DNA of 64,000 nt from JBMOOG01 sp049324535 (GTDB lineage Bacteria; Pseudomonadota; Alphaproteobacteria; Rhodobacterales; Rhodobacteraceae). Within the stretch, counting starts at the first letter, position 1. Each line of letters begins with the position of its first letter. Position numbers and translations under genes: made by a program. Shown piece after piece: positions 16,269 to 25,344 of the stretch. The DNA is taken from NCBI GenBank assembly GCA_049324535.1, contig JBMOOG010000019.1, positions 62,001 to 126,000 of the forward strand. Direction: 5' to 3'. A model generated the notes under the pieces. It did no database searches. It was not told where the DNA came from and was given only the letters and a program-made list of their open reading frames with translations.

Positions 16269-16853
16269 ATGGGCGAGTTGATCGGGTATGCGCGGGTATC
16301 GTCGGTTGGGCAGAAGCTGGACGTGCAGATTGCCGCGCTGACGGCTGCGGGCGTGAGTGCGGAACACCTCTACAGTGAGAAGGCCAGCGGCACCAAGCGC
16401 GACGGCAGGCAGGCACTGGACGAATTGCTGACGCGCGGAATCCGCAAGGGTGATACGCTCGTTGTGACCCGCCTCGATCGGCTGGCGCGGTCGACGCGCG
16501 ACCTGCACAACATTGCCCATACTCTGACTTCAAAGGACGTCGGGCTGCGGGTGCTGGAACAGGCGATTGATACCACGACGCCAGAGGGGCGCATGTTTTT
16601 CACCATGCTCTCTGCCGTGGCGGAATTTGAAACCGAAATCCGCAAGGCGCGTCAGCGTGAGGGCATTGACGCTGCCTTGGCGAAAGGACCGGATTCCCCC
16701 TTCAAGGGAAGGCCCGCGACGATAGAAGGCGAGAAGGTGAACGCCATGCGGGCCAAGGGCATGACCCCCACAGCCATAGCCAAGGCGCTGGGCGTGGCGC
16801 GGTCAAGCGTCTATCGCTACCTGCAAGAGGTGCCTCAAGTCACCGTGCGATAA
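16269..16853 (+). CDS. Serine recombinase (resolvase/invertase family)
   Basis: A 194-residue small serine recombinase. The catalytic serine is in GYARVSSVGQ near the N-terminus, the arginines are in VVTRLDRLARSTRDL, and AEFETEIRKARQREGI forms the E-helix. A Hin-type helix-turn-helix ends the protein (TPTAIAKALGVARSSVYRYL). ATG 16269 is preferred over longer starts because the putative res site ends just before it. It is convergent with the type III res gene and their 3' ends overlap by 14 bp. It could resolve dimers of the excised island or invert DNA; no transposase accompanies it. Confidence 0.9.
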   Translation: MGELIGYARVSSVGQKLDVQIAALTAAGVSAEHLYSEKASGTKRDGRQALDELLTRGIRKGDTLVVTRLDRLARSTRDLHNIAHTLTSKDVGLRVLEQAIDTTTPEGRMFFTMLSAVAEFETEIRKARQREGIDAALAKGPDSPFKGRPATIEGEKVNAMRAKGMTPTAIAKALGVARSSVYRYLQEVPQVTVR

Positions 16854-19440
16854 GCGCCGGTAGCCGCGCCGGAATATCCTCCATCAGCACCAGGGCGCAT
16901 TCCACAGTCTCACCCGTCATGGCAATCTGTAGCTGCCCGGCTGGCACAGCCTGATCCCAGGAAAAGTTCTGGGTGAGGAAGTCCAGCACGTCGCGCTTGT
17001 AGTCTGTATCGGGGTTTTGCAGGTGGTCGCCCTTGGTTTCCAGAACTACGATCCGCCCAGCGCCTGCGTTGCCGCCCGTGGCGAAGATGAAGTCAGGGTA
17101 TATGCGCCCGCGCTTCCAGCCTTGCAGGCCCATGCCGTAACCGGCCTTTGCCACGTTTCGGTGCCACCACTTCACCGTGCCGTCCCCGTCCAGATGCACC
17201 GCGACGTTCTGTTCCTGCCCGTTCAACTCGTTGCGGAAGACCGGGGAAAACAGGCTGCGGTTCAGCGCGCCGCCATCGCCGCCCGTCAGATGGGGCGCGT
17301 TCGCTGCCTCGGAAGTCAGCATGTGATCGGGCATTGGCCAGTTGTTCCCGTCCAGCCGCAGCCGGAATTGAATGTCCCCGGCCTTCACCGCCGCGCGAAA
17401 CAGGGACTCGGATCGCACATCGCGTTCCTTGGCCAGCACCACCCGCAGCCGGTCGATGATCACGCCGGATGCAGTGCCCAGCTTGGCCGCGTCAAAGCCC
17501 CGCGCTTCCAGCCCCGCCACCAGATCGGCCACGATCCCGCGCGCCACAAAGGGGTTGGGCACCAGATCGGAAATCACCCGCACCGCATAGGATGGGTCAA
17601 ACCGCAGCGTTTCCGCCGCCGCCGCGACAACCTCGCCCCGGAAATACTCATCCTCGCCCGCGTCGGTCAAAGCGATGCGCTGCAACTGAGACGCCACCTG
17701 CGCCGGGTTGTCCGGTATCTCTGCCACCACAGCGGCAGGGGAGAAATCCCGCCAGTCGATAGAGGCAAGAATGTCGGTCTCATAGTCGAGGTCGCGCACC
17801 TCGCCACCGTCCACCCGCAGCACCTTGGGCAGGTAGATTTGCAGGTTCCTGAAATCCGCCCGCCGCTCCACCTTGCGCGCGGTGCCGGGGGTGGGCGCGG
17901 CCCCGCCTTGCGGCACCTCGATCACTAGGTCGGCCAGTCCGTCCTTTTCCAGCCCGGACTTGATCGCCTGCACCACGGCTTGCGTGCCCGCGTGATGCGT
18001 GACCACATAGCATTCGTCCAGTGCCGCAACGCCGGTTTTCAGCGCGTAAGGCTGTCGCAGGATGCGGCCTACAAGCTGCGTCATGGCCGACAGGTTCGAT
18101 GCCGCAGCCAGCGAACACAGCACATAGGCAAAGGGGCAATCCCAGCCCTCTTGCAGCGCGGCCTTGGTCACGATCACCCGCACCCGGTTTGTGGGCGACA
18201 ACAGGTCCAGGTTCTCGGGCTGGGTCAGGTCATTTTGTTCGGCGGTCTTGATCGCCACTTCGGCCGCGTCCAGCCCCGATGCCAGCAACCATTCCTTCAC
18301 GTCATCGGCGTGGATGTGCAGCCCGTCGCGCTGATCCTTGCCTGTCCGCTCCACCTGCACCAGCATGATGGGGCGGATATAGCCCAGCGCGCCCTTGTCG
18401 GCGCCATAGGCCACCGCCTCGGCCTGCAAGGTGTTCAGCCTGCCCAGCGCGGCCGTCAGCGTGCCGCGCCAGTCTGCGCCCTGCCTCGGGTCCAGGTTCA
18501 GGGGCATCTTGATCATGTCTTCGGCGTGCAACTCGCGCCCCGTCACTTCCACCAGCAGGTTGGCGGCGCGGCCGGGGGTGGCCCCGCGCGCGGCCACATC
18601 CTTGGGCGTGGCGGTCAGTTCCAGAACGAAGATCGGGTTGAAGCCGTAAAGCGTATCATGCGCCAGCTCAGAGGTGGCCTTCTGCCCTTCGTCCATCACC
18701 ACAACCGGCTGAATTTTGCGAAGCGCGTTGCCAAGCGAATCCTTCACCATCGGGAACATGCCCTGATAACCGTCAAGGTTCGGCACCATTGCCAGTTCGC
18801 GGGCATGTGCCGCCTGATCGCCCTCGGGCGCGAAAAAGCCGTGAACGTCGCCCCGGTCGCGGAACATGCGCAGGGTTTCCTTGTTCTCGCGGTTCCCCGC
18901 CTGCAACATCAGCACCATCACGCACAGGTTTGTCTGCACGTCCCGCGCGTCCAGCCGGTCGCTTTTCTCCATCACCTTAACCCGCCCCGCCGCCGCGCGG
19001 TCCAGCGCCTGCCGGTAAGGGTGCTGGCGGTTCTTCAGGTGCTTCAGCGTCTGCGAATAGATCGCCTCGTTCGGCACGATCCACAGCACGAATCCGGTGT
19101 TCTTCCCCAGATAGCGCCCCATGATCCGCGACACGGCATTGACCGCCAGCCAGGTCTTGCCGCCGCCCGTGGGCACCTTGAGCGTGGCATTCGGCACCGC
19201 CCGCCCTATGCCGTCACGGCGGGGCGAGAACGGCACCTGTGCGCGCGATGCCGGCAACCGACCCGTGGCCTTGAAGTTGTTCCAGGCGGTTTCGGTAAAG
19301 TCGAATTGCGGAATCGGCAGGTTGGGCTGCGCCGCCCGCAGCGCGTCGATCTGGTCGGCCTCGGCCTTGCGCGCCTTCAACTCATCCAGCCAGGCATCCA
19401 GCGTGTCCAGCACGCGCACCTGATAATCCAGCGTGCGCAT
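16840..19440 (-). CDS. res: Type III restriction endonuclease subunit Res
   Basis: An 866-residue protein with a superfamily 2 helicase core and C-terminal nuclease. Walker A PTGGGKTW is at about 90-97, motif II VVMDEGQKAT around 248-256 and helicase motif QLVGRILRQP further on. A PD-(D/E)XK-like nuclease is near residues 795-830 (PDFIFATGG, then IVVLETKGD). Its ATG overlaps the Mod stop by one base, so the pair is translationally coupled. It cleaves DNA after ATP-driven communication between two inversely oriented unmethylated sites, as known for type III systems. It appears intact. Confidence 0.92.
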   Translation of the reverse strand: MRTLDYQVRVLDTLDAWLDELKARKAEADQIDALRAAQPNLPIPQFDFTETAWNNFKATGRLPASRAQVPFSPRRDGIGRAVPNATLKVPTGGGKTWLAVNAVSRIMGRYLGKNTGFVLWIVPNEAIYSQTLKHLKNRQHPYRQALDRAAAGRVKVMEKSDRLDARDVQTNLCVMVLMLQAGNRENKETLRMFRDRGDVHGFFAPEGDQAAHARELAMVPNLDGYQGMFPMVKDSLGNALRKIQPVVVMDEGQKATSELAHDTLYGFNPIFVLELTATPKDVAARGATPGRAANLLVEVTGRELHAEDMIKMPLNLDPRQGADWRGTLTAALGRLNTLQAEAVAYGADKGALGYIRPIMLVQVERTGKDQRDGLHIHADDVKEWLLASGLDAAEVAIKTAEQNDLTQPENLDLLSPTNRVRVIVTKAALQEGWDCPFAYVLCSLAAASNLSAMTQLVGRILRQPYALKTGVAALDECYVVTHHAGTQAVVQAIKSGLEKDGLADLVIEVPQGGAAPTPGTARKVERRADFRNLQIYLPKVLRVDGGEVRDLDYETDILASIDWRDFSPAAVVAEIPDNPAQVASQLQRIALTDAGEDEYFRGEVVAAAAETLRFDPSYAVRVISDLVPNPFVARGIVADLVAGLEARGFDAAKLGTASGVIIDRLRVVLAKERDVRSESLFRAAVKAGDIQFRLRLDGNNWPMPDHMLTSEAANAPHLTGGDGGALNRSLFSPVFRNELNGQEQNVAVHLDGDGTVKWWHRNVAKAGYGMGLQGWKRGRIYPDFIFATGGNAGAGRIVVLETKGDHLQNPDTDYKRDVLDFLTQNFSWDQAVPAGQLQIAMTGETVECALVLMEDIPARLPALIAR

Positions 19441-21233
19441 TACACCCGCTCCACCCGGTAAAGCGCAAAGGGCAGCGGCACGAATTCAACGGCCAAGCCC
19501 GACTGGTCCAGCAGGCGTTGGCTGACATGCCGGGCGGGGGCAAAGACAAGGTGCCGGTCGCCGGGGTGCGCCGCCGCCACCTGCCGCGCGAAACTCAGGG
19601 TCAGGGCTGCCTCGGGCGATTTCAGCCAGTCGAGATCGGGGCGGTAGATCAGCCAGACATGCGCGCCGCCCGCTTGGCCCACATAGCCGCGCGCCTGATC
19701 CATCCGGGCGGGGTCCAACGGCTGCGAGGTCGCCATGTGGAACAGCACGCCCGCAAGGGCGGCAAAGGACGGCAGGTCCTGCCCGGTCAGGATGTGATCG
19801 AGTTCCACCGGCTCGCCCAGGGTGCAATAGGTGAATTCGCCGCCCAGGCCCTCGGCCCGCTCCTTTACCGCCTTTTCGCCGGTCACGATCAACTCGCCGT
19901 CCTTCACCTGCTTGGTGATGCGGTCGTATTCGTGGCCATGCAGGTTTTCGATGCCCTGCACCTTATGGACCAGATCGGCCGCGCGTTCGATGGCCCGCCA
20001 GGTGAGGCGTTCGCGGGCGAGTTCGGTCTTTTGCGTGCCGGTGAAGGCATAGCCGTTGATCACCCGGCGCACCCGTTCGGCCGTCAGGCGGTCGGCGTAA
20101 TCTTCCATCTCCACAAGGATGAAGCGCCGGTTGCCGCCGTCGCGCTTGTTGGCTTCGAGGACGGCATGGGCGGTGGTGCCGGACCCGGCGAAGGAGTCGA
20201 GAACTATTGCGCTCTTGTTGCCGATCACTTGAAGGATTCGGTTCAATAGCTTTGTTGGTTTCGGCGTAGAAAAGAGATCGGCAGTATCAACCTCTTGGAA
20301 AATTCTTTTGAGTTCGTATTTCGCGTTCCGAGTATGCCCCGTTACTTCGAGATCAGCCCACAGTGATGATGGAGACAATCCTTGCTGCTCCGCCAAATAT
20401 GTTTTCCTCAGCAACCCTCGATCTGTGTCAACAAAAATTATCTCCCCCGAAGCTATTTTCCGCTGCATTAGTTCACGACTCCAGCGCCAACCATTCGGCG
20501 GTGCCGACAAGATACGGCCACTTGGATGTGGGACTTCATATCGCAGGTTTTCGCGCGGATTCGGTGAACTAAGGTTTCCGGGGAACCACGGCCCTTTCGG
20601 GTCGTTATCGGGATTTGAATAATGGGCGTTTGCAGCCTCGTCTCGATCCAACTTGGCGGCTATCCAATCCGTGTCCTTACTATAAACTAGCAACGTATTG
20701 TGATCTTGGGAAAAACGCTTCGCATCATTATTGGAACTATCAGAAGAACGCCAAATCACTTCGGCAATAAAACAGTCCACACCGAAAACTTCGTCCAGCA
20801 TTGCGCGGAGCCGGTGAGTTTCATTGTCATCAATGGTCACAAAGAACGTGCCGTTCTCTGCCAGTAACTCATGCAGCAACCGCAGCCTTGGCCACATCAT
20901 CGCGCACCATTTGTCGTGGCGCAGCCCATCCTCGATCCCGATGGGGTTGGCGTCCAGCCATTCGCGGATCATCGGCGCGTTCACGTTGTCGTTGTAGGCC
21001 CAGCCCTCGTTGCCCGTATTGTAGGGCGGGTCGATGAAGATGCAGTCCACCTTGCCCGCATACATCGGCAACAGCGCCTTCAACGCATGAAGGTTGTCGC
21101 CCTGCACGATCAGGTTGCCATCCAGCCGGGGCGCGCCAATCCCCTTGTCCGCCTGCATGACCAGGGGCCGGAACGGCACCGCAAGGTGATGATTCCAGAC
21201 AAATTCCTTGCCCTTGAACACCAGTTCCGTCAT
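19440..21233 (-). CDS. mod: Type III DNA methyltransferase subunit Mod
   Basis: A 597-residue N6-adenine methyltransferase of the beta class. The catalytic DPPYNTGN is at 68-75, before the SAM-binding DSFAGSGTTAHAV at about 346-358; the stretch between is the target recognition domain. ATG 21233 follows AAGGGGCGG; a longer in-frame extension is unlikely coding. The central part of the gene (about 20205-20830) is much more AT-rich than its ends, which points to replacement of the recognition domain. It sets the methylation specificity of the Res partner. Confidence 0.93.
   Translation of the reverse strand: MTELVFKGKEFVWNHHLAVPFRPLVMQADKGIGAPRLDGNLIVQGDNLHALKALLPMYAGKVDCIFIDPPYNTGNEGWAYNDNVNAPMIREWLDANPIGIEDGLRHDKWCAMMWPRLRLLHELLAENGTFFVTIDDNETHRLRAMLDEVFGVDCFIAEVIWRSSDSSNNDAKRFSQDHNTLLVYSKDTDWIAAKLDRDEAANAHYSNPDNDPKGPWFPGNLSSPNPRENLRYEVPHPSGRILSAPPNGWRWSRELMQRKIASGEIIFVDTDRGLLRKTYLAEQQGLSPSSLWADLEVTGHTRNAKYELKRIFQEVDTADLFSTPKPTKLLNRILQVIGNKSAIVLDSFAGSGTTAHAVLEANKRDGGNRRFILVEMEDYADRLTAERVRRVINGYAFTGTQKTELARERLTWRAIERAADLVHKVQGIENLHGHEYDRITKQVKDGELIVTGEKAVKERAEGLGGEFTYCTLGEPVELDHILTGQDLPSFAALAGVLFHMATSQPLDPARMDQARGYVGQAGGAHVWLIYRPDLDWLKSPEAALTLSFARQVAAAHPGDRHLVFAPARHVSQRLLDQSGLAVEFVPLPFALYRVERV
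20205..20830 (-). other. Low-GC target-recognition segment inside mod
   Basis: Within mod, DNA coding about residues 134-343 is visibly AT-rich, with runs such as AAAATTCTTTT and AATAATGATGCG-like codons. The flanking catalytic parts are GC-rich. The segment falls between DPPY and FAGSGTT, where type III enzymes hold their recognition domain. Exchange of that domain by recombination is the simplest explanation. Confidence 0.6.
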
Positions 21234-21372
21234 CGTCCGCCCCTTGTTCTGCCTTTTGATCGTTAGACCATTTCCCGCCGCCCTTGGGCAAGCCGAAACC
21301 CCTATGCCCCCCGCGACCACATGCGCTGGGCGTGCCGCGGTTCCGCCTTGGCCTGCCCCCTTGGTCGTTGTG

Positions 21373-21894
21373 CTATTTCTTCTTCGCGTCGACCTCAAAG
21401 TCGTAGTCGCCCGCCTCGATCTTCGCGCGGCCTTCCCTGAAATAGCGTTCCGGCAAGGGCGGTGCGGTCTTGCGCGCAGCGTCCATGCGGTCCATCAGTT
21501 GTTCAAATGCCGGTTGGAACTCTTCAAAGGCCATGTCTGCCCCGATGTTCCCCAGCAACCTGAAACGATCCCGAAGGTTCGTAAACTCGCCAGAGGAAGT
21601 GCCAATCTCACGCACCCGCATATCCATTCCAAGGGCTTCAAAGATGGCGGGGAAAAAACCTGCCAGGAGCGCAAGTCCCGCCGCCGCATAATTGGTCCAC
21701 GTTGCGGGTTCGCTGCCGCCTTTGAGCAACTGAGAGGACGCGACGCCACCAAGAACGATTGGGGCGACGATAAAAACATTCTTCCAAATCTGGGCGCTCT
21801 TCTGCCAGTTGTAGAGTCCCGCAGCCGTATACTTGCAGGATTCCTCTTGACGGCGACATTCCTTGACCAGTTCATCAACCCGTTGTTGCGTCAT
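21373..21894 (-). CDS. CBASS effector: SLATT-domain two-TM protein
   Basis: A 173-residue protein with two hydrophobic segments (VFIVAPIVLGGVASS and AAAGLALLAGFFPAIFEAL). The flanking soluble helices are of the SLATT/DUF4231 type and the C-terminus is charged. I chose ATG 21894, which overlaps the CD-NTase stop as ATGA; an upstream in-frame ATG at 21933 is possible. SLATT proteins are the pore-forming effectors of some CBASS systems, opened by the nucleotide made by the neighbouring enzyme and killing the infected cell. No CapV, Cap4, E1/E2 or HORMA genes accompany it. Confidence 0.8.
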   Translation of the reverse strand: MTQQRVDELVKECRRQEESCKYTAAGLYNWQKSAQIWKNVFIVAPIVLGGVASSQLLKGGSEPATWTNYAAAGLALLAGFFPAIFEALGMDMRVREIGTSSGEFTNLRDRFRLLGNIGADMAFEEFQPAFEQLMDRMDAARKTAPPLPERYFREGRAKIEAGDYDFEVDAKKK

Positions 21895-22766
21895 GCTGAT
21901 TTCGGAATATCCGTCCCAAATATCTTCTGCCACTCTTCCCCGGCAGTATAGGGATAATCAGTTTCAAGGCTGCACGCTTTCTCGGCACGCTGACGCGCAG
22001 TTTGAGCCTTGGAAAGCCAGGCATTGCCAAGATACATCTGTTCGTAGGTCCCCGGCGCATAGACGTTTCCAAAGACCTTGCCTTCAAGGTGTTTCAGGAA
22101 GTCCCGGACCATCCAGTCATAGTAGGTCGATGATTTGTCGCGGTGTTCCCAGGTTTGCAGGAATTCAATCGCTATCAATTCGATCCAGAAGGATTTCAGT
22201 GGAACGTCGCAGTATCCCTGCCAGCACTTCATCATACGAACCAAGTTGCGGGCGTTGCCCTTGGTCAGATCATTGCTGTCTTTAACAACCTTCATTTCTG
22301 CATCGTAGTCGGCTTTCTTATACTGCCCACCATCGTTGGTCATGCAAACCCAGTAGCCGCCATCTTTCAGCAGGAAGGCTGGAACCAATTCCACGTTGTA
22401 GGAGGCGAAGGGCACCTTGACCACAGGCCCATCGCCGCGAACGTCCGTGTTCGGGAATTTGGCTGCAAGCACTCCCTTTACTTCTTGCAGCAGTTGGGAT
22501 TGCTTGTTTCCTGCCCGGTTCTGATACTTTTCGTAGACGGACACCGGGAGTTGAAACAGAACATCCACGTCGCGGGGCGGTCTAATTCGCGTGAACTTGC
22601 CCCAGGACCCTACATATTTCGAGTTCTCTGTGTCACTGCTTGAACCCCAATAATGGGAGTTCAGCGCCTTGATGACACTGGCCCGCCGCTCAGCCCCGGC
22701 AGTCTTCTGCGGGTCGGTCAGTGAAATATTGCCTAGAAATGCATCGAAACGACTACCAACCGACAA
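21891..22766 (-). CDS. CBASS CD-NTase (SMODS-type nucleotidyltransferase)
   Basis: A 291-residue cGAS/DncV-like nucleotidyltransferase. The active-site signature is GSWGKFTRIRPPRDVDVLF (GS at 53-54, D66 and D68) with a third acidic residue in YNVELVPAF (E126). The C-terminal helical region matches SMODS proteins. It is predicted to make a cyclic oligonucleotide upon phage infection, signalling to the SLATT protein encoded immediately downstream (ATGA overlap). The start is TTG at 22766 with GAGGATGGG upstream; nearby ATGs are out of frame. A promoter with a consensus TATAAT lies just upstream. Confidence 0.85.
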   Translation of the reverse strand: MSVGSRFDAFLGNISLTDPQKTAGAERRASVIKALNSHYWGSSSDTENSKYVGSWGKFTRIRPPRDVDVLFQLPVSVYEKYQNRAGNKQSQLLQEVKGVLAAKFPNTDVRGDGPVVKVPFASYNVELVPAFLLKDGGYWVCMTNDGGQYKKADYDAEMKVVKDSNDLTKGNARNLVRMMKCWQGYCDVPLKSFWIELIAIEFLQTWEHRDKSSTYYDWMVRDFLKHLEGKVFGNVYAPGTYEQMYLGNAWLSKAQTARQRAEKACSLETDYPYTAGEEWQKIFGTDIPKSA

Positions 22767-22802
22767 CTGCCCATCCTCGCGAAAACCATGTGTAGCGGGA
22801 TG

Positions 22803-22830
22803 ATTATACCGTCCGCACTACATATGGGAA
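22803..22830 (-). promoter_or_regulatory. Probable sigma70-type promoter of the CBASS operon
   Basis: Reading the minus strand, TTCCCA, a 16-nt spacer and a perfect TATAAT lie about 35 nt ahead of the CD-NTase start. It sits between the end of the YozE-like gene and the TTG start. This suggests that CBASS is transcribed independently of the integrase-primase unit. Confidence 0.5.
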
Positions 22831-22868
22831 GGCTCAAAGCGGTGGTTGGGTGTTCATCATGTCTACGA

Positions 22869-23096
22869 TCATGCCGCCATGCGCCTCTTGTCCCGCCACA
22901 GCTTTGCCCGATAAGCTGCCCAGACCAACTGCGCCGCTTCGATTGCGTGGCTGCGCCCAGCGCGCAAGAGATACCGGCGTAAGTCAGGCCAGGTGGCAAA
23001 GTCGGGCAACTTCGGGTCGGACAACGCATCCTTGATAAAGTCGCCCTGCGGGTCGTCATGCACCCACCGCATGGTGAGATAGTCCTTGAACGCCAT
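22869..23096 (-). CDS. YozE/SAM-like domain small protein
   Basis: A 75-residue protein with AAAGGA ahead of ATG 23096. The pattern FKDYLTMRWVHDDPQGDF, then DALSDPKLPDFATWPDLRRYL and AIEAAQLVWAAYRA matches the YozE SAM-like fold (short helical bundle). This family is frequent beside prophage and plasmid replication genes. It starts 16 bp after the primase-helicase stop and is surely co-transcribed with it. The function is unknown; it may bind nucleic acid or a protein partner. Confidence 0.75.
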   Translation of the reverse strand: MAFKDYLTMRWVHDDPQGDFIKDALSDPKLPDFATWPDLRRYLLRAGRSHAIEAAQLVWAAYRAKLWRDKRRMAA

Positions 23097-23112
23097 AGCT
23101 ATATCCTTTGTT

Positions 23113-25173
23113 TCAATGGATGGAGAGGGGTGCGCCGAGAAGGTCGTCGAAGCCATCGCGGGTGGAATAGATACCGTTGTTGAAGGTGATCCGCTTTTTC
23201 TGGACCAGCGCCTTGATCGCCCGCCCCGCCACATCGCGCCGCGATTTCGGGTTGTCGGATGCAGAAGCCTCTCGCCCGTTTGCCAGCGCTTCCTTGAAGT
23301 CGGCTTCTGACAGCGTGCCGCCTTCACGTTCCAGAAGGTCAAGCGCGGCCTGTTCTGACGGGGGAAGGCGCTTCACCTTGGCCGGTGCCCCGTGCAACGG
23401 GTTGCAGCGCGGTAGGGTGATCGGTTCGCCGTCCTCATCCGCGCCGCCGTTCTCGGTGGCGATGGTGAAGGCAATATCCCGGTCACAGGTGCCGTTCCGG
23501 TTCTTGGTCAGCTTGCCCCGGATGATCCCGGCTTCATCGTCGCGCTTCACATGCAAGGCAACGTCAAGTGCGCCATTCAAGAGGCTATGCCCGCGCGGGG
23601 TGCCGCCTTCGGACTTGGTGTCATGGTGGATCAAAACCACGGCCGCGCCCCAGCGGGTCAACAGCCGGGAAACCGCGACCACGCGGCCCATAGCTTCGGC
23701 GCTGTTTTCTTCCAGGCCGGGGAAGGCCATTGCCAGTGTGTCAATGAAGATCAGGGCGGGGCGTTCCGCCTTCACCGCTTCCACCAGCGCAAGAAGATCG
23801 GGGGCGTGGTCCTTGGAGTTGGCAGTCAGAAGCTGCGACGCGCCTTCCACCAGCCGAAAGGCTTGGGCGCTGCCATGCGCCTGTTTCAGCGCCTTCACGC
23901 GCCCGCGCATCCCGTGAGAGTCTTCGGCCGCGACATAGAACACGCCGCCCGCCTTGGTGCGCATCTGGAAGGCTTCCTGCCCCTGCGCCACCATGTAGCC
24001 AAGGAACGGGGCAATGAGGGATTTACCCGCGCCGGGCGCGCCGAAAATACACGCCACATCGCCGGGCGCGAACAGCCCTTTAATCAGATAGCCGCGGGAC
24101 GGTGCGCTTTCGCAGTCATCCGGGGTTAGAAAAGTCAGGGTCGACGGTTTCGGTTTTTCCGGTTCAGGAAGTGCAGGCAGATCGTCAAAATCAGATTCAG
24201 AAAAGTAAGAAGGCCGTTCATACCCGTAGCCTTTGGCGATTTCAAAAAGCGTCCCGATGCCGACTCCGCTGCGCCGAAAGGATTTCCATTTCTGGCGTTG
24301 GTCGCGTTCATCGAATTTCAGAGATTGGCGCGACCAATGCGACCACAGGTCAAAGCCTTCATCGCTGCCCGCGAAATCGGCATGAAGCGCCATGCCGATT
24401 TTAAGCCATTGGTCCCGATCATCGGAGTCGGTGATAAGCGCCAAGGCGCGCCGCACTTCGGCCCGGTCTGCCGGTTCTCGGAACAGGTCCGAAAGATCGG
24501 TTGTTGCAACCTGCCCGTGTGATGCCTCAAGTCGGGCCAGTGTCTCCGGGTCTACCTTCATGTCCCGGCTGAAAGGGCGTTCCCAGCGGTAGGGCTGCCC
24601 CGTCTTGGGGTGGATCGAGGGCGGCAAGACTGCCTGAGAGCCGGTGCCCATGAGGTCGATTTCCCAACCGTCGCCACGGGCCAGCTTTCGCTTGCGCATT
24701 GCCACGGGGGACAGGAAATAAAGGTGCCGCGACTCCCCGCCGCTGCCACTCACCACAGAAGGGAAGCCCCTGGCGGCAGGCCAGAGGGCCAGAAGTGCCG
24801 CCCATGCTTCCCCGGCCTTGCTGGCGTCCCGAATGTCGAGGTCGACCAGGTGCAGGAAGTCCCCGCCGATCTGCGAAGGCTGCCCAAGGCGAATGCCGAT
24901 ATTCTGCCCCTGCCGGTAGCTGCGGCGCAGGCCTGATTCGCTACGGTTCGGCAGTTCGGACCAGCGCGCGTCGACCGGGTTCTTCGCCTTGACGTGCAGC
25001 CAATGCAGGGATGCGCCCGCGCCGATCAGGTCGCAGTTGATTTCATCAATTGGGACGCATGGGGACTTATTCGGCCCCTCTGGGACGCAAAACAAATCGG
25101 AAAGATCGGTTTCTTTAATACTGGAAGGGGGTTGAATTTCGACCGCGCCGATGGTAGTTTGATGGTGCTTCAC
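23113..25173 (-). CDS. Prim-pol / RepA-type helicase replication protein of the island
   Basis: A 686-residue multidomain protein. The N-terminal archaeo-eukaryotic primase/polymerase domain (about 45-215) has the metal pair D111/D113 in HLVDLDI and SRHLYF (H150). A PriCT-like helical region follows (about 235-315). A RecA/RepA-like ATPase comes next, with Walker A GAPGAGKS (378-385) and Walker B ALIFIDTLA. The C-terminus looks like a winged helix. Such proteins start replication of satellites and islands. The GTG start is preceded by AGAGAGAAG. Two copies of TDLSDLF occur at 22-28 and 225-231. Confidence 0.85.
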   Translation of the reverse strand: MKHHQTTIGAVEIQPPSSIKETDLSDLFCVPEGPNKSPCVPIDEINCDLIGAGASLHWLHVKAKNPVDARWSELPNRSESGLRRSYRQGQNIGIRLGQPSQIGGDFLHLVDLDIRDASKAGEAWAALLALWPAARGFPSVVSGSGGESRHLYFLSPVAMRKRKLARGDGWEIDLMGTGSQAVLPPSIHPKTGQPYRWERPFSRDMKVDPETLARLEASHGQVATTDLSDLFREPADRAEVRRALALITDSDDRDQWLKIGMALHADFAGSDEGFDLWSHWSRQSLKFDERDQRQKWKSFRRSGVGIGTLFEIAKGYGYERPSYFSESDFDDLPALPEPEKPKPSTLTFLTPDDCESAPSRGYLIKGLFAPGDVACIFGAPGAGKSLIAPFLGYMVAQGQEAFQMRTKAGGVFYVAAEDSHGMRGRVKALKQAHGSAQAFRLVEGASQLLTANSKDHAPDLLALVEAVKAERPALIFIDTLAMAFPGLEENSAEAMGRVVAVSRLLTRWGAAVVLIHHDTKSEGGTPRGHSLLNGALDVALHVKRDDEAGIIRGKLTKNRNGTCDRDIAFTIATENGGADEDGEPITLPRCNPLHGAPAKVKRLPPSEQAALDLLEREGGTLSEADFKEALANGREASASDNPKSRRDVAGRAIKALVQKKRITFNNGIYSTRDGFDDLLGAPLSIH

Positions 25174-25198
25174 AGCTTCGCTTCTCTCTCCATTGAAG

Positions 25199-25224
25199 GC
25201 CCGCGGTGTCCAGTCGCGGGCTTT
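25199..25224 (-). promoter_or_regulatory. Hairpin in the leader of the prim-pol gene
   Basis: GCCCGCG, a 9-nt loop and CGCGGGC form a perfect 7-bp stem in the 171-bp space between integrase and prim-pol genes, 26 bp before the GTG start. Read on the plus strand it is followed by TTT, but no gene there needs a terminator. It may affect translation of the replication protein. Confidence 0.35.
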
Positions 25225-25283
25225 CGCATTTCAGTCTCCGAGTTGGATATTACCACGGAGCGCTTAATTGAGTCGACTGGGGT

Positions 25284-25320
25284 AAAATAGAAAGAGCCGC
25301 ACTTTTTATCGCGCGGCCCC
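25284..25320 (-). terminator. Possible terminator after the integrase gene
   Basis: On the minus strand a GC stem (GGGGCCGC with GCGGCTCT, partly wobble-paired) encloses a 12-nt loop and is followed by TCTTTCTATTTT. It begins about 25 bp after the integrase stop, so it may separate integrase from prim-pol transcription. Confidence 0.4.
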
Positions 25321-25344
25321 TTGAATAAATTAGGTGACGCGCCG

